NCBI RefSeq assembly: GCF_000718325.1
Contig: NZ_JOFV01000007.1
Span: 1-64,000 of the forward strand
Origin: Oerskovia turbata
Lineage (GTDB): Bacteria > Actinomycetota > Actinomycetes > Actinomycetales > Cellulomonadaceae
Length of the DNA stretch: 64,000 bases
Direction: 5' to 3'
Both the position numbers and the translations under genes were made by a program. The notes under the pieces are model-generated. The model did no database searches. It was not told the DNA's origin and saw nothing but the letters and a program-made list of their open reading frames with translations. Within the stretch, counting starts at the first letter, position 1, and each line of letters begins with the position of its first letter. Positions 35,007 through 42,693 of the stretch are shown here, piece by piece.

Positions 35007-35678
35007 TCAGGCGGGGACGTCGACGATCCGGCTGTCGCCGACCTCGGGGGAGAGGGCCCCGCGCGACGACGAGGCGAGATCGGCGTCGAGGGCAGCGAGG
35101 CGCGCCGGCGGGACGAGGATCCGGAAGCTCGCTGCCGACCCGTAGTCGGCGCCGTCGAGCACGGCGCCGTGGGACGCGCACCACTCGTGGAGCATGTTGC
35201 CGATCCGGCCCGCCTCGGCGTGCGGGACGTCGACCGTGACCTCGGCCATGACCTCGCGGCGCACCATCGGGGCCAGGTCGAGTGTCTCGCTGACCGCGTT
35301 CGAGTAGGCGCGGACGAGCCCGCCCGCGCCGAGCAGGACGCCGCCGAAGTAGCGCGTGACGACCGCGACGACGTCGGTCACGTGGCGGTGCCGCAGGACC
35401 TCGAGCATGGGGATGCCGGCCGTGCCGGACGGTTCGCCGTCGTCGTTCGAGCGTTGCTGGTCGGCGTGCGCGCCCACGACGAGGGCGGTGCAGTGGTGCC
35501 GGGCGTCCCAGTGCTCCTTGCGGACGTGCGCGATGACGGCGTCGGCGTCGGCGACCGTGGCGACCGGGTGCAGGAGCGTGAGGAAGCGGGACTTCTTGAG
35601 CACGAGCTCGTGCTCAACGGGCCCGGCGATGGTCGACGGGAGCGGGCTGCTCGCGGGGGAGGGGGCCGGGGAGGTCAT
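35007..35678 (-). CDS. YigZ/IMPACT family protein
   Basis: A 223-residue protein with the UPF0029/IMPACT domain: VLKKSRFLTLLHPV, then DDGEPSGTAGIPMLEVLR and VVTRYFGGVLLGAGGLVRAYSNAV, followed by a small C-terminal DUF1949-type domain. Family members are linked to translation control, but the bacterial role is unsettled. The ATG at 35678 is 7 bases behind a TAGGCT box on the minus strand, so transcription probably starts at the codon. Upstream reading frame is not needed. Confidence 0.88.
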   Translation of the reverse strand: MTSPAPSPASSPLPSTIAGPVEHELVLKKSRFLTLLHPVATVADADAVIAHVRKEHWDARHHCTALVVGAHADQQRSNDDGEPSGTAGIPMLEVLRHRHVTDVVAVVTRYFGGVLLGAGGLVRAYSNAVSETLDLAPMVRREVMAEVTVDVPHAEAGRIGNMLHEWCASHGAVLDGADYGSAASFRILVPPARLAALDADLASSSRGALSPEVGDSRIVDVPA

Positions 35679-35715
35679 CGTGACCAGCCTAGTCAACCTG
35701 AACTTCCCGCTGTCC

Positions 35716-35746
35716 AAGTAAAGGTTGATGGGCATAACCTTTACTT
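35716..35746. promoter_or_regulatory. Perfect 11-bp inverted repeat before the first Fic gene
   Basis: AAGTAAAGGTT (35716-35726) is inverted exactly at 35736-35746 with 9 bases between. Further AAAGGTTGA and TCAACCT half-sites flank it. It lies between the YigZ and Fic genes and is the most AT-rich DNA nearby, as expected for an operator; the C-terminal DNA-binding domain of the Fic protein is a candidate binder. Confidence 0.65.
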
Positions 35747-35908
35747 GCGGGCCGACAAGGAAAGGTTGAGCATGGCGAACGAGGCAGACGGAGGGGTCGC
35801 AGGCGTGGCCGACGACGCCATGGACTGGCCGCGGCACGGCGCGGACGCGAGACCCTGGTCCTCGGCGACGCGCGGGCCCGCGAGGACCGGCTGCTCCGTG
35901 AGGTCACG

Positions 35909-36994
35909 GTGTCGCTGCCGCCCTTCATCGCGGACGTCGCCTACGTCCCGTCGGCGGGGGAGGCTGCTGACATCGAGCGGGCGGCGGTCGACATCACGCG
36001 CCTCGACGCCGTCCACGGCCCGGTGCTCTCGTCGTTCGCGACGTTCCTGCTGCGCACCGAGGCCGTGGCGTCCTCGCGCATCGAGCGCCATGACGCGAGC
36101 CTCGCCGACCTGGCCAAGGCGACGATCGGCATGCGATCGGGCAAGGACGCGCAGGTCACCGTCGCGGCGGCCCGCGCGGTGGCGCGGCTGGTCGATGCCG
36201 CCGGGCAGGCAGGCGCCATCGAGCTCGACGACGTGCTCGCGGCTCATCGCACGCTCCTGAAGGACGACCCCCTCGACGGCCCGACGGCGGGCTCGCTGCG
36301 GACCGTGCAGAACTGGATCGGCGGGTCGGACTACTCGCCGCGCGGCGCCGTGCACGTGCCGCCCCCGCCCGAGCTCGTGCCAGGCTACATGGCCGACCTG
36401 ATCGGCTTCTTGCGGCGTGACGATCTGCCCGCGGTCGCGCAGGCCGCGATCGCGCACGCGCAGTTCGAGTCGATCCACCCGTTCACCGACGGGAACGGAC
36501 GCATCGGGCGCGCCCTGATCGGAGCGGTGTGGCGTCGGCGCGGGCTCACCCCGACCCTCGTCGTGCCGGTCGCCTCGGCCATGCTGGCCGACACGGGGGA
36601 GTACTTCGCTCGCGTCAACGCCTACCGCGAGGGGCGGGCGGCGCAGTTCGTGCGCTACCTCGCGGTGAGCGCGTCGGCCGCTGCGCGAGAGGCGCGCGTC
36701 TCGGCGAGCAACCTGTCGGCACTGCCTGCCCAGTGGCACGCCGAGGTGCGCCCACGCGCGGGCTCCGCGGCCGCGGCGATCCTGGGCTCGCTGCTCGACC
36801 ATCCGGTGCTCGATGGGGACCTCGCCCGTCAGGTCGCGGGCACGTCGTCGGTCGCGGCGTACGACGCCCTCCATCGGCTCACGGAGGCGGGCGTCCTGTC
36901 ACAGCTCTCGACGTCCCAGCGCCACGGCGTGTGGGCAGCGACGGAGGTGCTGGGTGAGATCGACGACCTCACGAGGAGGCTGCGCGAGCGCTGA
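35909..36994 (+). CDS. Fic-domain AMPylase-type protein (N terminus probably frameshifted)
   Basis: 361 residues from GTG 35909. The catalytic motif HPFTDGNGRIGR (190-201) is intact, so nucleotide transfer to a target hydroxyl is expected. A winged helix lies at the C terminus (DLARQVAGTSSVAAYDALHRLTEAGVLSQL). The class-II inhibitory motif reads SSRIER (55-60), with Arg where Gly or Asn is usual. An ATG at 35772 opens a family-like N terminus (MDWPRHGADARPW) in another frame, and the main frame reads TLVLGDARAREDRLLREVT just before 35909. This suggests one frameshift near 35850-35880, or else a shorter protein. Confidence 0.8.
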   Translation: MSLPPFIADVAYVPSAGEAADIERAAVDITRLDAVHGPVLSSFATFLLRTEAVASSRIERHDASLADLAKATIGMRSGKDAQVTVAAARAVARLVDAAGQAGAIELDDVLAAHRTLLKDDPLDGPTAGSLRTVQNWIGGSDYSPRGAVHVPPPPELVPGYMADLIGFLRRDDLPAVAQAAIAHAQFESIHPFTDGNGRIGRALIGAVWRRRGLTPTLVVPVASAMLADTGEYFARVNAYREGRAAQFVRYLAVSASAAAREARVSASNLSALPAQWHAEVRPRAGSAAAAILGSLLDHPVLDGDLARQVAGTSSVAAYDALHRLTEAGVLSQLSTSQRHGVWAATEVLGEIDDLTRRLRER

Positions 36995-37030
36995 GTGCGC
37001 TCACGACAGGCCGAAAGGCCGGATCGTTGG

Positions 37031-37047
37031 AAATAGTGTGCCAAGCG
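37031..37047 (+). repeat. 17-bp direct repeat, left copy
   Basis: AAATAGTGTGCCAAGCG, identical to 38263-38279, 1232 bp away in the same orientation. This copy lies just upstream of the likely -10 box of the recombinase-like gene. It may be an end of a small mobile segment or a shared regulatory site. Confidence 0.7.
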
Positions 37048-37061
37048 GATAGGCTCACGCC

Positions 37062-37718
37062 ATGACCGCCGACGCCGCCGACTCACCGCAGACAGCCCCG
37101 ACGACCGGGGGGGACCCCGGCGATGCTGCGCCCACGGCTCGGTACCCGCGTCCGCCCGTGACGAGGGACGAGGCCGAGCGGGTCTGGCGGGAGCTGTCGG
37201 TCGGCGCCATGTACGCCTCGACCAAACCGGAGATGGTGCGTCTGGCCGTCATCGTCGGCCTGACCCGGGCGACGGGGGCGAGGTACTCGGACCTGCTGCG
37301 CTGCACGGTCGACTCGCTCGATCTGGGGCCCGCGGGCGCCCAGTCAGGGGAGGGGAGGATCGTGGTGCAGCACGGCAAGCACCGCACCGTGCGCGAGCAC
37401 CGCCTCGAACCGGGCGTGGTCATGGTCCTGCGGCGCTGGATGGACGTGCGTGAGGACCTCTGCGCCGAGCTCGAGGGCTCCGTGCCCCGCGCCCTGCTCC
37501 TGACCGTCCACCACACGCACGACAACGGCATCACCGTCGCGAGCGGGCTGCCCATCACCAAGCAGGGGCTGGTGCTGTCCTGGCGGCGCTTCGTGCAGCG
37601 CACCAACGCGCGGTACGGCGGGGTGCGGCAGCCGCTGCCCACGCGCTTCGAGCAGGTCCGTCGGGCGTGGCACGTGGAGGCCGCTGACGGACCCGCCGAG
37701 CCGGCCGCGCAGGGGTAG
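37062..37718 (+). CDS. Tyrosine-recombinase-like protein lacking the catalytic end
   Basis: 218 residues. Residues 60-135 match the start of an integrase catalytic domain: VGLTRATGARYSDLLRCTVDSLDLG, with the first Arg, then GRIVVQHGKHRTVREHRL, the lysine hairpin. The HxxR box and the nucleophilic Tyr are not recognisable; the protein ends FEQVRRAWHVEAADGP. It is thus a degenerate recombinase or a DNA-binding derivative. It is leaderless by its TAGGCT box. It lies next to a 17-bp direct repeat. Confidence 0.6.
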   Translation: MTADAADSPQTAPTTGGDPGDAAPTARYPRPPVTRDEAERVWRELSVGAMYASTKPEMVRLAVIVGLTRATGARYSDLLRCTVDSLDLGPAGAQSGEGRIVVQHGKHRTVREHRLEPGVVMVLRRWMDVREDLCAELEGSVPRALLLTVHHTHDNGITVASGLPITKQGLVLSWRRFVQRTNARYGGVRQPLPTRFEQVRRAWHVEAADGPAEPAAQG

Positions 37719-37754
37719 CGGGAGCAGCCCGGAGGGCAGGCCCGACGGCGGAGG

Positions 37755-38207
37755 TCACCCCTCGCGTGGACCGTCCGCGGGGGAGGCGGTGGCTGCCCCG
37801 TCGAGCTCCTGGAACACCGTGATCTGGAGGCCGGCCGGGGCGTCGAGACGCGCGTTGAGCGAGTCCCACGGGGTGCGGACAGGCGGCGCCACGAGGGAGG
37901 CGCCGGCGTCGACCAGGTCGGTCGTGACGCCTGCCGTGTCGGTCACCTCGAACGCGACACGCAGCCGCGGGGCGACCTGCCTGCCGACCTCGACGTCGTC
38001 GATCATGTGCTTCTGCGCGGGGTTGGCGATCTCGAGCGTGGCGCGGCCCGCGTCCAGGATCGCGACCCTTGCGTCGCCGTCACCGGTGTACGCCTCGAGC
38101 TGGGGGAGACCCAGGGCGTCGCGGTAGAAGGTGAGCGCCTGGTCGTAGTCCTCTGCTTCGACGACGAGGCGCAGCTGCAGGACGGGGCGGGTAGGGGTGT
38201 CGGTCAT
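37755..38207 (-). CDS. VOC (glyoxalase/bleomycin-resistance) family protein
   Basis: 150 residues with the betaalphabetabetabeta VOC fold: LQLRLVVEAEDYDQALTFYRDALGL, then RVAILDAGRATLEIANP and a second unit LRVAFEVTDTAGVTTDLVDAGASLVAPPVRTPWDSLNARLDAPAGLQITVFQEL. The final Glu could bind metal. The substrate is unknown. ATG 38207 is preferred; the longer frame to 38276 runs into the direct repeat. It converges with the recombinase-like gene. Confidence 0.8.
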   Translation of the reverse strand: MTDTPTRPVLQLRLVVEAEDYDQALTFYRDALGLPQLEAYTGDGDARVAILDAGRATLEIANPAQKHMIDDVEVGRQVAPRLRVAFEVTDTAGVTTDLVDAGASLVAPPVRTPWDSLNARLDAPAGLQITVFQELDGAATASPADGPREG

Positions 38208-38262
38208 CCGGTCACGGTAGGTCAATCGTCCGGAGGTCGCGCGGCGATTCTCCCTGAGGTAA

Positions 38263-38279
38263 AAATAGTGTGCCAAGCG
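38263..38279 (+). repeat. 17-bp direct repeat, right copy
   Basis: Second exact copy of AAATAGTGTGCCAAGCG, 56 bp upstream of the VOC gene. With the left copy it brackets the recombinase-like and VOC genes. If both sites bind one regulator, each gene has one site in front of it; if they are attachment sites, the 1.25-kb segment is an insertion. Confidence 0.7.
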
Positions 38280-38355
38280 TAGAACGAACGCACATCACCT
38301 CTCGAAGCACCTCACCGAACAGCCCGGACGGGCAGGGGCGCCCAGAGGGCCGCCG

Positions 38356-38403
38356 GACGTCGAAGCCCCCTGCTCCACCGGTGGAGCAGGGGGCTTCGAC
38401 GTC
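38356..38403. terminator. 48-bp perfect palindrome, operon terminator
   Basis: A 24-bp arm (38356-38379) is followed directly by its exact inverse (38380-38403), with only the central CCGG available as loop. It lies 16 bp after the stop of the minus-strand DUF58 operon and is the longest perfect palindrome I see in the window. Confidence 0.85.
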
Positions 38404-38419
38404 GTGTCACGAGGTCGTG

Positions 38420-38977
38420 TCAGCGCCACCAGGTACGCGGCACGACGAGGACGACGAGCCCGATCAGCGCGACAGCGGCCACCACGACGAAGAACCCGTT
38501 CCGATCCAGGGCCGAGGCCGCGAAGCCCACGAGCGCCAGACCTTGGCACGCGACCTGAATCACGGCTGCTCGGCGCAGCTCCGGGACGAGCACCGCGCGT
38601 TCGACGCGGCCCTTCCGAGGCGTGCGCGCCACCCACCAGGAGGCACGGAGGACGAGGTGGGCGAGCGGGAGGAGCAGGAAGACGACCGGGTCGAACGACG
38701 TGTCGGCTCCGAGCATCGCGAGGGCACCGACGAACAGCACCGTGTGCGGCACCGGGGTGTGCGGGCGTGCCCCGACGACGGCGGCGAGGGCCAGAGCGAC
38801 GGCTGCGCTCCCCAGCAGCGACGGGACGAGCTGGTGCACGGCGAGGACGACGAACAGGAACGTCGCCCCGATCATGACCGCTCGCAGGGTGTCGCCCGAG
38901 ACGGTCGGGCCGGTGCTCACCTCGGTCGCCGGCGGTCCCGCAGGCTTCTCGGGCGGGGCGGTGGGGTGCGCGCTCAT
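38420..38977 (-). CDS. Hypothetical membrane protein of the MoxR-DUF58 operon
   Basis: 185 residues with about four to six hydrophobic segments (AVMIGATFLFVVLAVHQLVPSLLG; AAVALALAAVVGA; FLLLPLAHLVLRASWW; NGFFVVVAAVALIGLVVLVV) and a proline-rich cytoplasmic start. The ATG overlaps the DUF58 stop as ATGA. Integral membrane partners are usual in MoxR/DUF58 operons; no specific function is assigned. Confidence 0.75.
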   Translation of the reverse strand: MSAHPTAPPEKPAGPPATEVSTGPTVSGDTLRAVMIGATFLFVVLAVHQLVPSLLGSAAVALALAAVVGARPHTPVPHTVLFVGALAMLGADTSFDPVVFLLLPLAHLVLRASWWVARTPRKGRVERAVLVPELRRAAVIQVACQGLALVGFAASALDRNGFFVVVAAVALIGLVVLVVPRTWWR

Positions 38978-40311
38978 CGGGTCGTCCCTCGCTGGCTGTG
39001 GCGTTGGCGGCGGGCCGCGAGCTCGAGCGCGGCGCGGGCCCCGCCCCGGTCGGTCATCGAGGACGTCCAGGGGACCACCAGGACGCCTTCGCGTCGGATC
39101 GCCTCGAGACGTTGCTCGCGCTCGAGTCGAGTGATGCGCCACGCGAGCACGACGCCCGGTTCGCCCTGCGGGACGTCCACGGTCGGCAGGATGTCGACCG
39201 CGACCACTGTGTGCCCTGTCGCTCGCCAGGCCTGGGCGATCATCGCGCTCTCGTCGTCGAGGAACGTCGAGAACATGTACACCAGGGCCGCTGCCGGGAT
39301 CTGCGGCGGGCGCGTGCGGCGACGCGGCTCGCCGATCGGGTGGGCGAGGGCGAGGGCGTGGACGATCCGCTGGAGCTGGCGCTTGCCCGCGGCGGGCGGG
39401 AGCGGGCGACGGATCCACCCGAGGTCCTCGAACCCCACGCGGTCCCCTCCGTCGAGCGCGGTCTGGGCGACCGACGCCGCAGCGTGCCGGGCGATGTCGA
39501 GGGACGTCGCCCGGTCCATGGGCAGCGGACCGCGGCCTCGCCACGTCGTGACGTCCGGACCCACCTCGTCCCGCGAGTCGAGGACGAGGACGATCGTCGC
39601 CTCGGCCGTCGCCTGGGTGCGCCGGACGTACAGGGTCTCGAGGCCTGGGGACCGGCGTGCGGTCGCCCGCCAGTCGATGCGACGCAGACGGTCCCCGGGG
39701 GCGAACGGGTGGACGTCCCGGAGCTCGGTGCCGTCGCCGAGGCGCCGGGTCGTGTGCGGTCCTGTGAGCCCGGCGAGCTGGCGCGGCAGGGGGAGGAGAC
39801 CGAGGGGTTGGGCGGTCGGCAGGACCAGCGTTCCCGGGGACTGGACCGCGTCGGGGACCGACTCGACGACGCCCTCGGGCCCCGATGCGACGTGGTCGAC
39901 CCGGAACATCCGGTGCGGTCCTGTCCTCGCCGAGTGCGTCGTGAGGTCGAGAGTCCGGGTCCGGTCGACCAGCACCGTGACGTCCGCGTCCTCGTTCCCG
40001 GGGCTGGTGACGCGCAGACGGACCGGTGCGGCGCCGTCGGGCACGTCGAGGCGGAGCCGTGACCTGAGCTCCCCAGGGCGCGCGTCGACGTCGATCGCCG
40101 GCTCGAACGTCGCGACCACAGCCTCATCCCGTGGCCTGGCGCTCCACCCCCACACCACGCCGAGCAGCGCGGGAGCACCCAGGACGGCGACGTCCGCGCG
40201 ACCTGCGAGGAGACCCGTGGCGAGGAGCGCCAGGCCGAGCACGACGCCCGCAGCGAGGCTCGTCGTCTGCTGCCAGCTCGTCAGGCGCCCTGCCGTGGCG
40301 AGCGAGGTCAT
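38974..40311 (-). CDS. DUF58 domain protein
   Basis: 445 residues. Two N-terminal membrane helices are followed by a beta domain and a DUF58/von-Willebrand-like domain: LRDVHPFAPGDRLRRIDWRATARRSPGLETLYVRR is the family signature, and then ATIVLVLDSRDEVG carries part of a metal-site-like motif. DUF58 proteins work with MoxR ATPases in assembly or stress functions at the membrane. It overlaps both its neighbours by 4 bp, so stoichiometric expression is likely. Confidence 0.88.
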   Translation of the reverse strand: MTSLATAGRLTSWQQTTSLAAGVVLGLALLATGLLAGRADVAVLGAPALLGVVWGWSARPRDEAVVATFEPAIDVDARPGELRSRLRLDVPDGAAPVRLRVTSPGNEDADVTVLVDRTRTLDLTTHSARTGPHRMFRVDHVASGPEGVVESVPDAVQSPGTLVLPTAQPLGLLPLPRQLAGLTGPHTTRRLGDGTELRDVHPFAPGDRLRRIDWRATARRSPGLETLYVRRTQATAEATIVLVLDSRDEVGPDVTTWRGRGPLPMDRATSLDIARHAAASVAQTALDGGDRVGFEDLGWIRRPLPPAAGKRQLQRIVHALALAHPIGEPRRRTRPPQIPAAALVYMFSTFLDDESAMIAQAWRATGHTVVAVDILPTVDVPQGEPGVVLAWRITRLEREQRLEAIRREGVLVVPWTSSMTDRGGARAALELAARRQRHSQRGTTR

Positions 40312-41297
40312 CGCGTCGCGGTGGCGACCGCAGCAGGGCCGGGGACGCGGTCGAGGATGGCGCGGACGATGGTCTGCGGCTGGGCGTTCGATGCCCAGGC
40401 GGTCGGGGTCAGGGTGAGCCGGTGCGCGAGCACCGGAACCGCGACCCGCTTGACGTCCTCGGGCAGCACGTAGTCCCGTCCGTCGAGGGCGGCCACCGCG
40501 CGGGCGAGCAGCACCAGGTTCTGCGACCCACGGGGTGACGCGCCCACCTCGAGCTGGGAGTCGGCACGCGTGGCGGCGACGAGGTCCACGCAGTACGTGA
40601 GGACGTCGGGGTCGACGTCGGTCGCCTCGACCCCCGCCTGCATCGCGAGGACGGTCCGTGCGTCGACGACCTGACGCACCTCGGCCTGCTCCTGGCGACG
40701 GTCGAGCCGACGACGCAGGACCTCGCGCTCCTCGTCACGGCCCGGGTACCCGACGCCGAGGCGCACCATGAACCGGTCGAGCTGGGCCTCGGGCAGCGGG
40801 TACGTGCCCTCGTACTCGACGGGGTTCGACGTGGCGAGGACGTGGAACGGCCGCTGGAGCGGGTACGTGCTGCCCTCGATCGACACCTGTCGCTCGGCCA
40901 TGGCCTCCAGCAGCGCCGACTGCGTCTTGGGCGCCGTGCGGTTGATCTCGTCCGCCAGGAAGATGCCCGTGAAGACCGGACCGGGGCGGAACACGAAGTC
41001 GGTGGTCGCCGGGTCGTACACCGAGGACCCGGTGATGTCCGCGGGCAGGAGGTCCGGGGTGCACTGGAGCCTCGCGAAGTCGAGCCCCAGGGCGGTCGCG
41101 AGGCTGCGCGCAGCGAGGGTCTTGCCGAGCCCGGGCACGTCCTCGAACAGGACGTGCCCGCCCGCGAGGATCGTGGCGAGCGCGAGCTCGAGCGAGTCCC
41201 GCATGCCGACGACGGCTGTACCGACCTCGTCGAGGATGCGGCGGCCGTGCGCGGCCACCTCGGGGATGCTGAGCGCGGGGGCAGGGGAGTCCGTCAT
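40308..41297 (-). CDS. MoxR-family AAA+ ATPase
   Basis: 329 residues. Walker A is FEDVPGLGKT (51-60) and Walker B is GIFLADEINRT. The family motif TQSALLEAMAERQVSIEG and sensor LATSNPVEYEGTYPLPEAQLDRF are present, and the lid ends SPRGSQNLVLLARAVAALDGRDYVLPEDV. MoxR chaperones remodel or activate partner proteins, typically the DUF58 protein encoded next. ATG 41297 follows GAGGCGA. Residues upstream in the open frame are low-complexity and are left out. Confidence 0.9.
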   Translation of the reverse strand: MTDSPAPALSIPEVAAHGRRILDEVGTAVVGMRDSLELALATILAGGHVLFEDVPGLGKTLAARSLATALGLDFARLQCTPDLLPADITGSSVYDPATTDFVFRPGPVFTGIFLADEINRTAPKTQSALLEAMAERQVSIEGSTYPLQRPFHVLATSNPVEYEGTYPLPEAQLDRFMVRLGVGYPGRDEEREVLRRRLDRRQEQAEVRQVVDARTVLAMQAGVEATDVDPDVLTYCVDLVAATRADSQLEVGASPRGSQNLVLLARAVAALDGRDYVLPEDVKRVAVPVLAHRLTLTPTAWASNAQPQTIVRAILDRVPGPAAVATATR

Positions 41298-41368
41298 CGG
41301 GGTTCGCCTCTCGGTGCGGGTGTCTACGGGTGCTGGGCTGCCGGCATCGGTGCCGACGGTCGTGCTGG

Positions 41369-41908
41369 TCAGGCGTCGTCGCGGCCCTGATGCTGGCCGT
41401 TGCTGCGGCTGCGCTCGCCGACGGGCGGGCCGTCGGCGAGGTGCTCGATCGCGCTCACCCACGAACGCAGGACCTTCATGGTCGGCGGGCGCGGGTCGGA
41501 GGTCATCTGCTGGTGGACCTTCGTGCCGAGCCTGGCCGCGGCCGCCCGGACCTGGGCGGGGTCGGCGCTGTGGAGGTCGATGCCCTCGTCGGCGAGAGCC
41601 GTGGCCGCGAGCGCCCGCACGCGTTGGTGTGCGCGTTCGCTGACGCGTCCGTGGCTTCCGTGCATGGCCCAGGTGAGGTCGGAGAGGTCGCGGCGTGCGC
41701 CGTCGCGGTTGGTGTCGGGCAGTGCGTGGTGCTGGGGGTCGTGTCCGGTGTCGATGCGTCGGGAGAGGACGAGGGCGATGAGGAGTGTGACGGTGAGGGC
41801 GATGGTGTGGGGGAGGTCGAGGCCGAGGTAGGCGAGGGTGATGCCGGTGGCGAGGAGGAGGGTTGCTGGGGTGAGGATCTTCTTGTCGGTGGTGACCCGG
41901 GGCTTCAT
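41369..41908 (-). CDS. Hypothetical two-helix membrane protein
   Basis: 179 residues. Two helices near the start (LTPATLLLATGITLAYLGL; HTIALTVTLLIALVLS) are followed by a soluble helical domain (DLSDLTWAMHGSHGRVSERAHQRVRALAATAL). The start overlaps the stop of the DUF4129 gene. Small membrane proteins in this operon position are common but unnamed; a structural role in the MoxR/DUF58 complex is a guess. Confidence 0.7.
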   Translation of the reverse strand: MKPRVTTDKKILTPATLLLATGITLAYLGLDLPHTIALTVTLLIALVLSRRIDTGHDPQHHALPDTNRDGARRDLSDLTWAMHGSHGRVSERAHQRVRALAATALADEGIDLHSADPAQVRAAAARLGTKVHQQMTSDPRPPTMKVLRSWVSAIEHLADGPPVGERSRSNGQHQGRDDA

Positions 41909-42693
41909 CGTGTGTCTCCTCGGGGGGCTTGTGCGCTGGTGGTGGCCTGGTGGTGGAGTGTGTCGCCGTCGTCTGCGTCGGGCGGTGTGTCAGCCGGTGC
42001 GTCGGGCGGTGTGAACGCGATGGCGAGGCGTTCGAGGCAGTGGCGGGCTGCGGCGACGTCCTGGGGGGTGAGGGGGTGGGTGGTGAAGCGTGCCCGCTGG
42101 TAGAGCCTGAGGAGGGTCGTGACGGCGTCGGGGTCGGCGGGGGTGGCGTCGAGGACGGTCGTGGTGAACTCGGTGGGGGTCTGTGCGGGGTGGCGGCGGT
42201 GGCCGGTGTCGGCGGCGGCGTCCTCGAGCGCGATCCAGGCGGCGGTGACGGCGTCGCGGGGGGTGGCTGCGGTGTCGAGGAGGTGGCGGGCGTGCTGGAC
42301 GCCGCGGCGTAGCGCGGGGAGCCGGACCGTGAGGGTGGGCGTGGCGATGCTGGCGCCGGTCGTGACGTGGTCGTGGGGGGTGGGTGCCTCGGGGGCGGGG
42401 TCGCGGGTGCGGCGGCGTAGGCGCACGATCGCGATGACGGTGAGGACGACGGCGGTCAGGATGGCCAGGTAGGTCATGTACTCGCCGATGCTGAGGCCGG
42501 AGGCGCGTTCGTCGAGCCCTTCGAGGAGGAGCGCAGTCTCTTCGGTGCGTTGCAGGGGTGGCGGGGTGACGACGGTGCTGGGTGTGGTGGTGACGGGCTC
42601 GAGCCGGAAGCTCCAGCGGTTTCCGGCGGCGGCGCCGACGAGGACGAGGGCGGTCAGGACGACGACACCCCCCAGTCGCGTCCGGTTGCTCAT
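41905..42693 (-). CDS. DUF4129-type membrane protein
   Basis: 262 residues. An N-terminal signal-anchor, a central helix (YMTYLAILTAVVLTVIAIVRLRRR) and a C-terminal cytoplasmic domain with AVTAAWIALEDAAADTGHRRHPAQTPTEFTTTVL and LLRLYQRARFTTHPLTPQDV, which matches DUF4129. Such domains occur in transglutaminase-like/MoxR operons. ATG 42693 overlaps the DUF3866 stop by 4 bp. Confidence 0.78.
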   Translation of the reverse strand: MSNRTRLGGVVVLTALVLVGAAAGNRWSFRLEPVTTTPSTVVTPPPLQRTEETALLLEGLDERASGLSIGEYMTYLAILTAVVLTVIAIVRLRRRTRDPAPEAPTPHDHVTTGASIATPTLTVRLPALRRGVQHARHLLDTAATPRDAVTAAWIALEDAAADTGHRRHPAQTPTEFTTTVLDATPADPDAVTTLLRLYQRARFTTHPLTPQDVAAARHCLERLAIAFTPPDAPADTPPDADDGDTLHHQATTSAQAPRGDTR

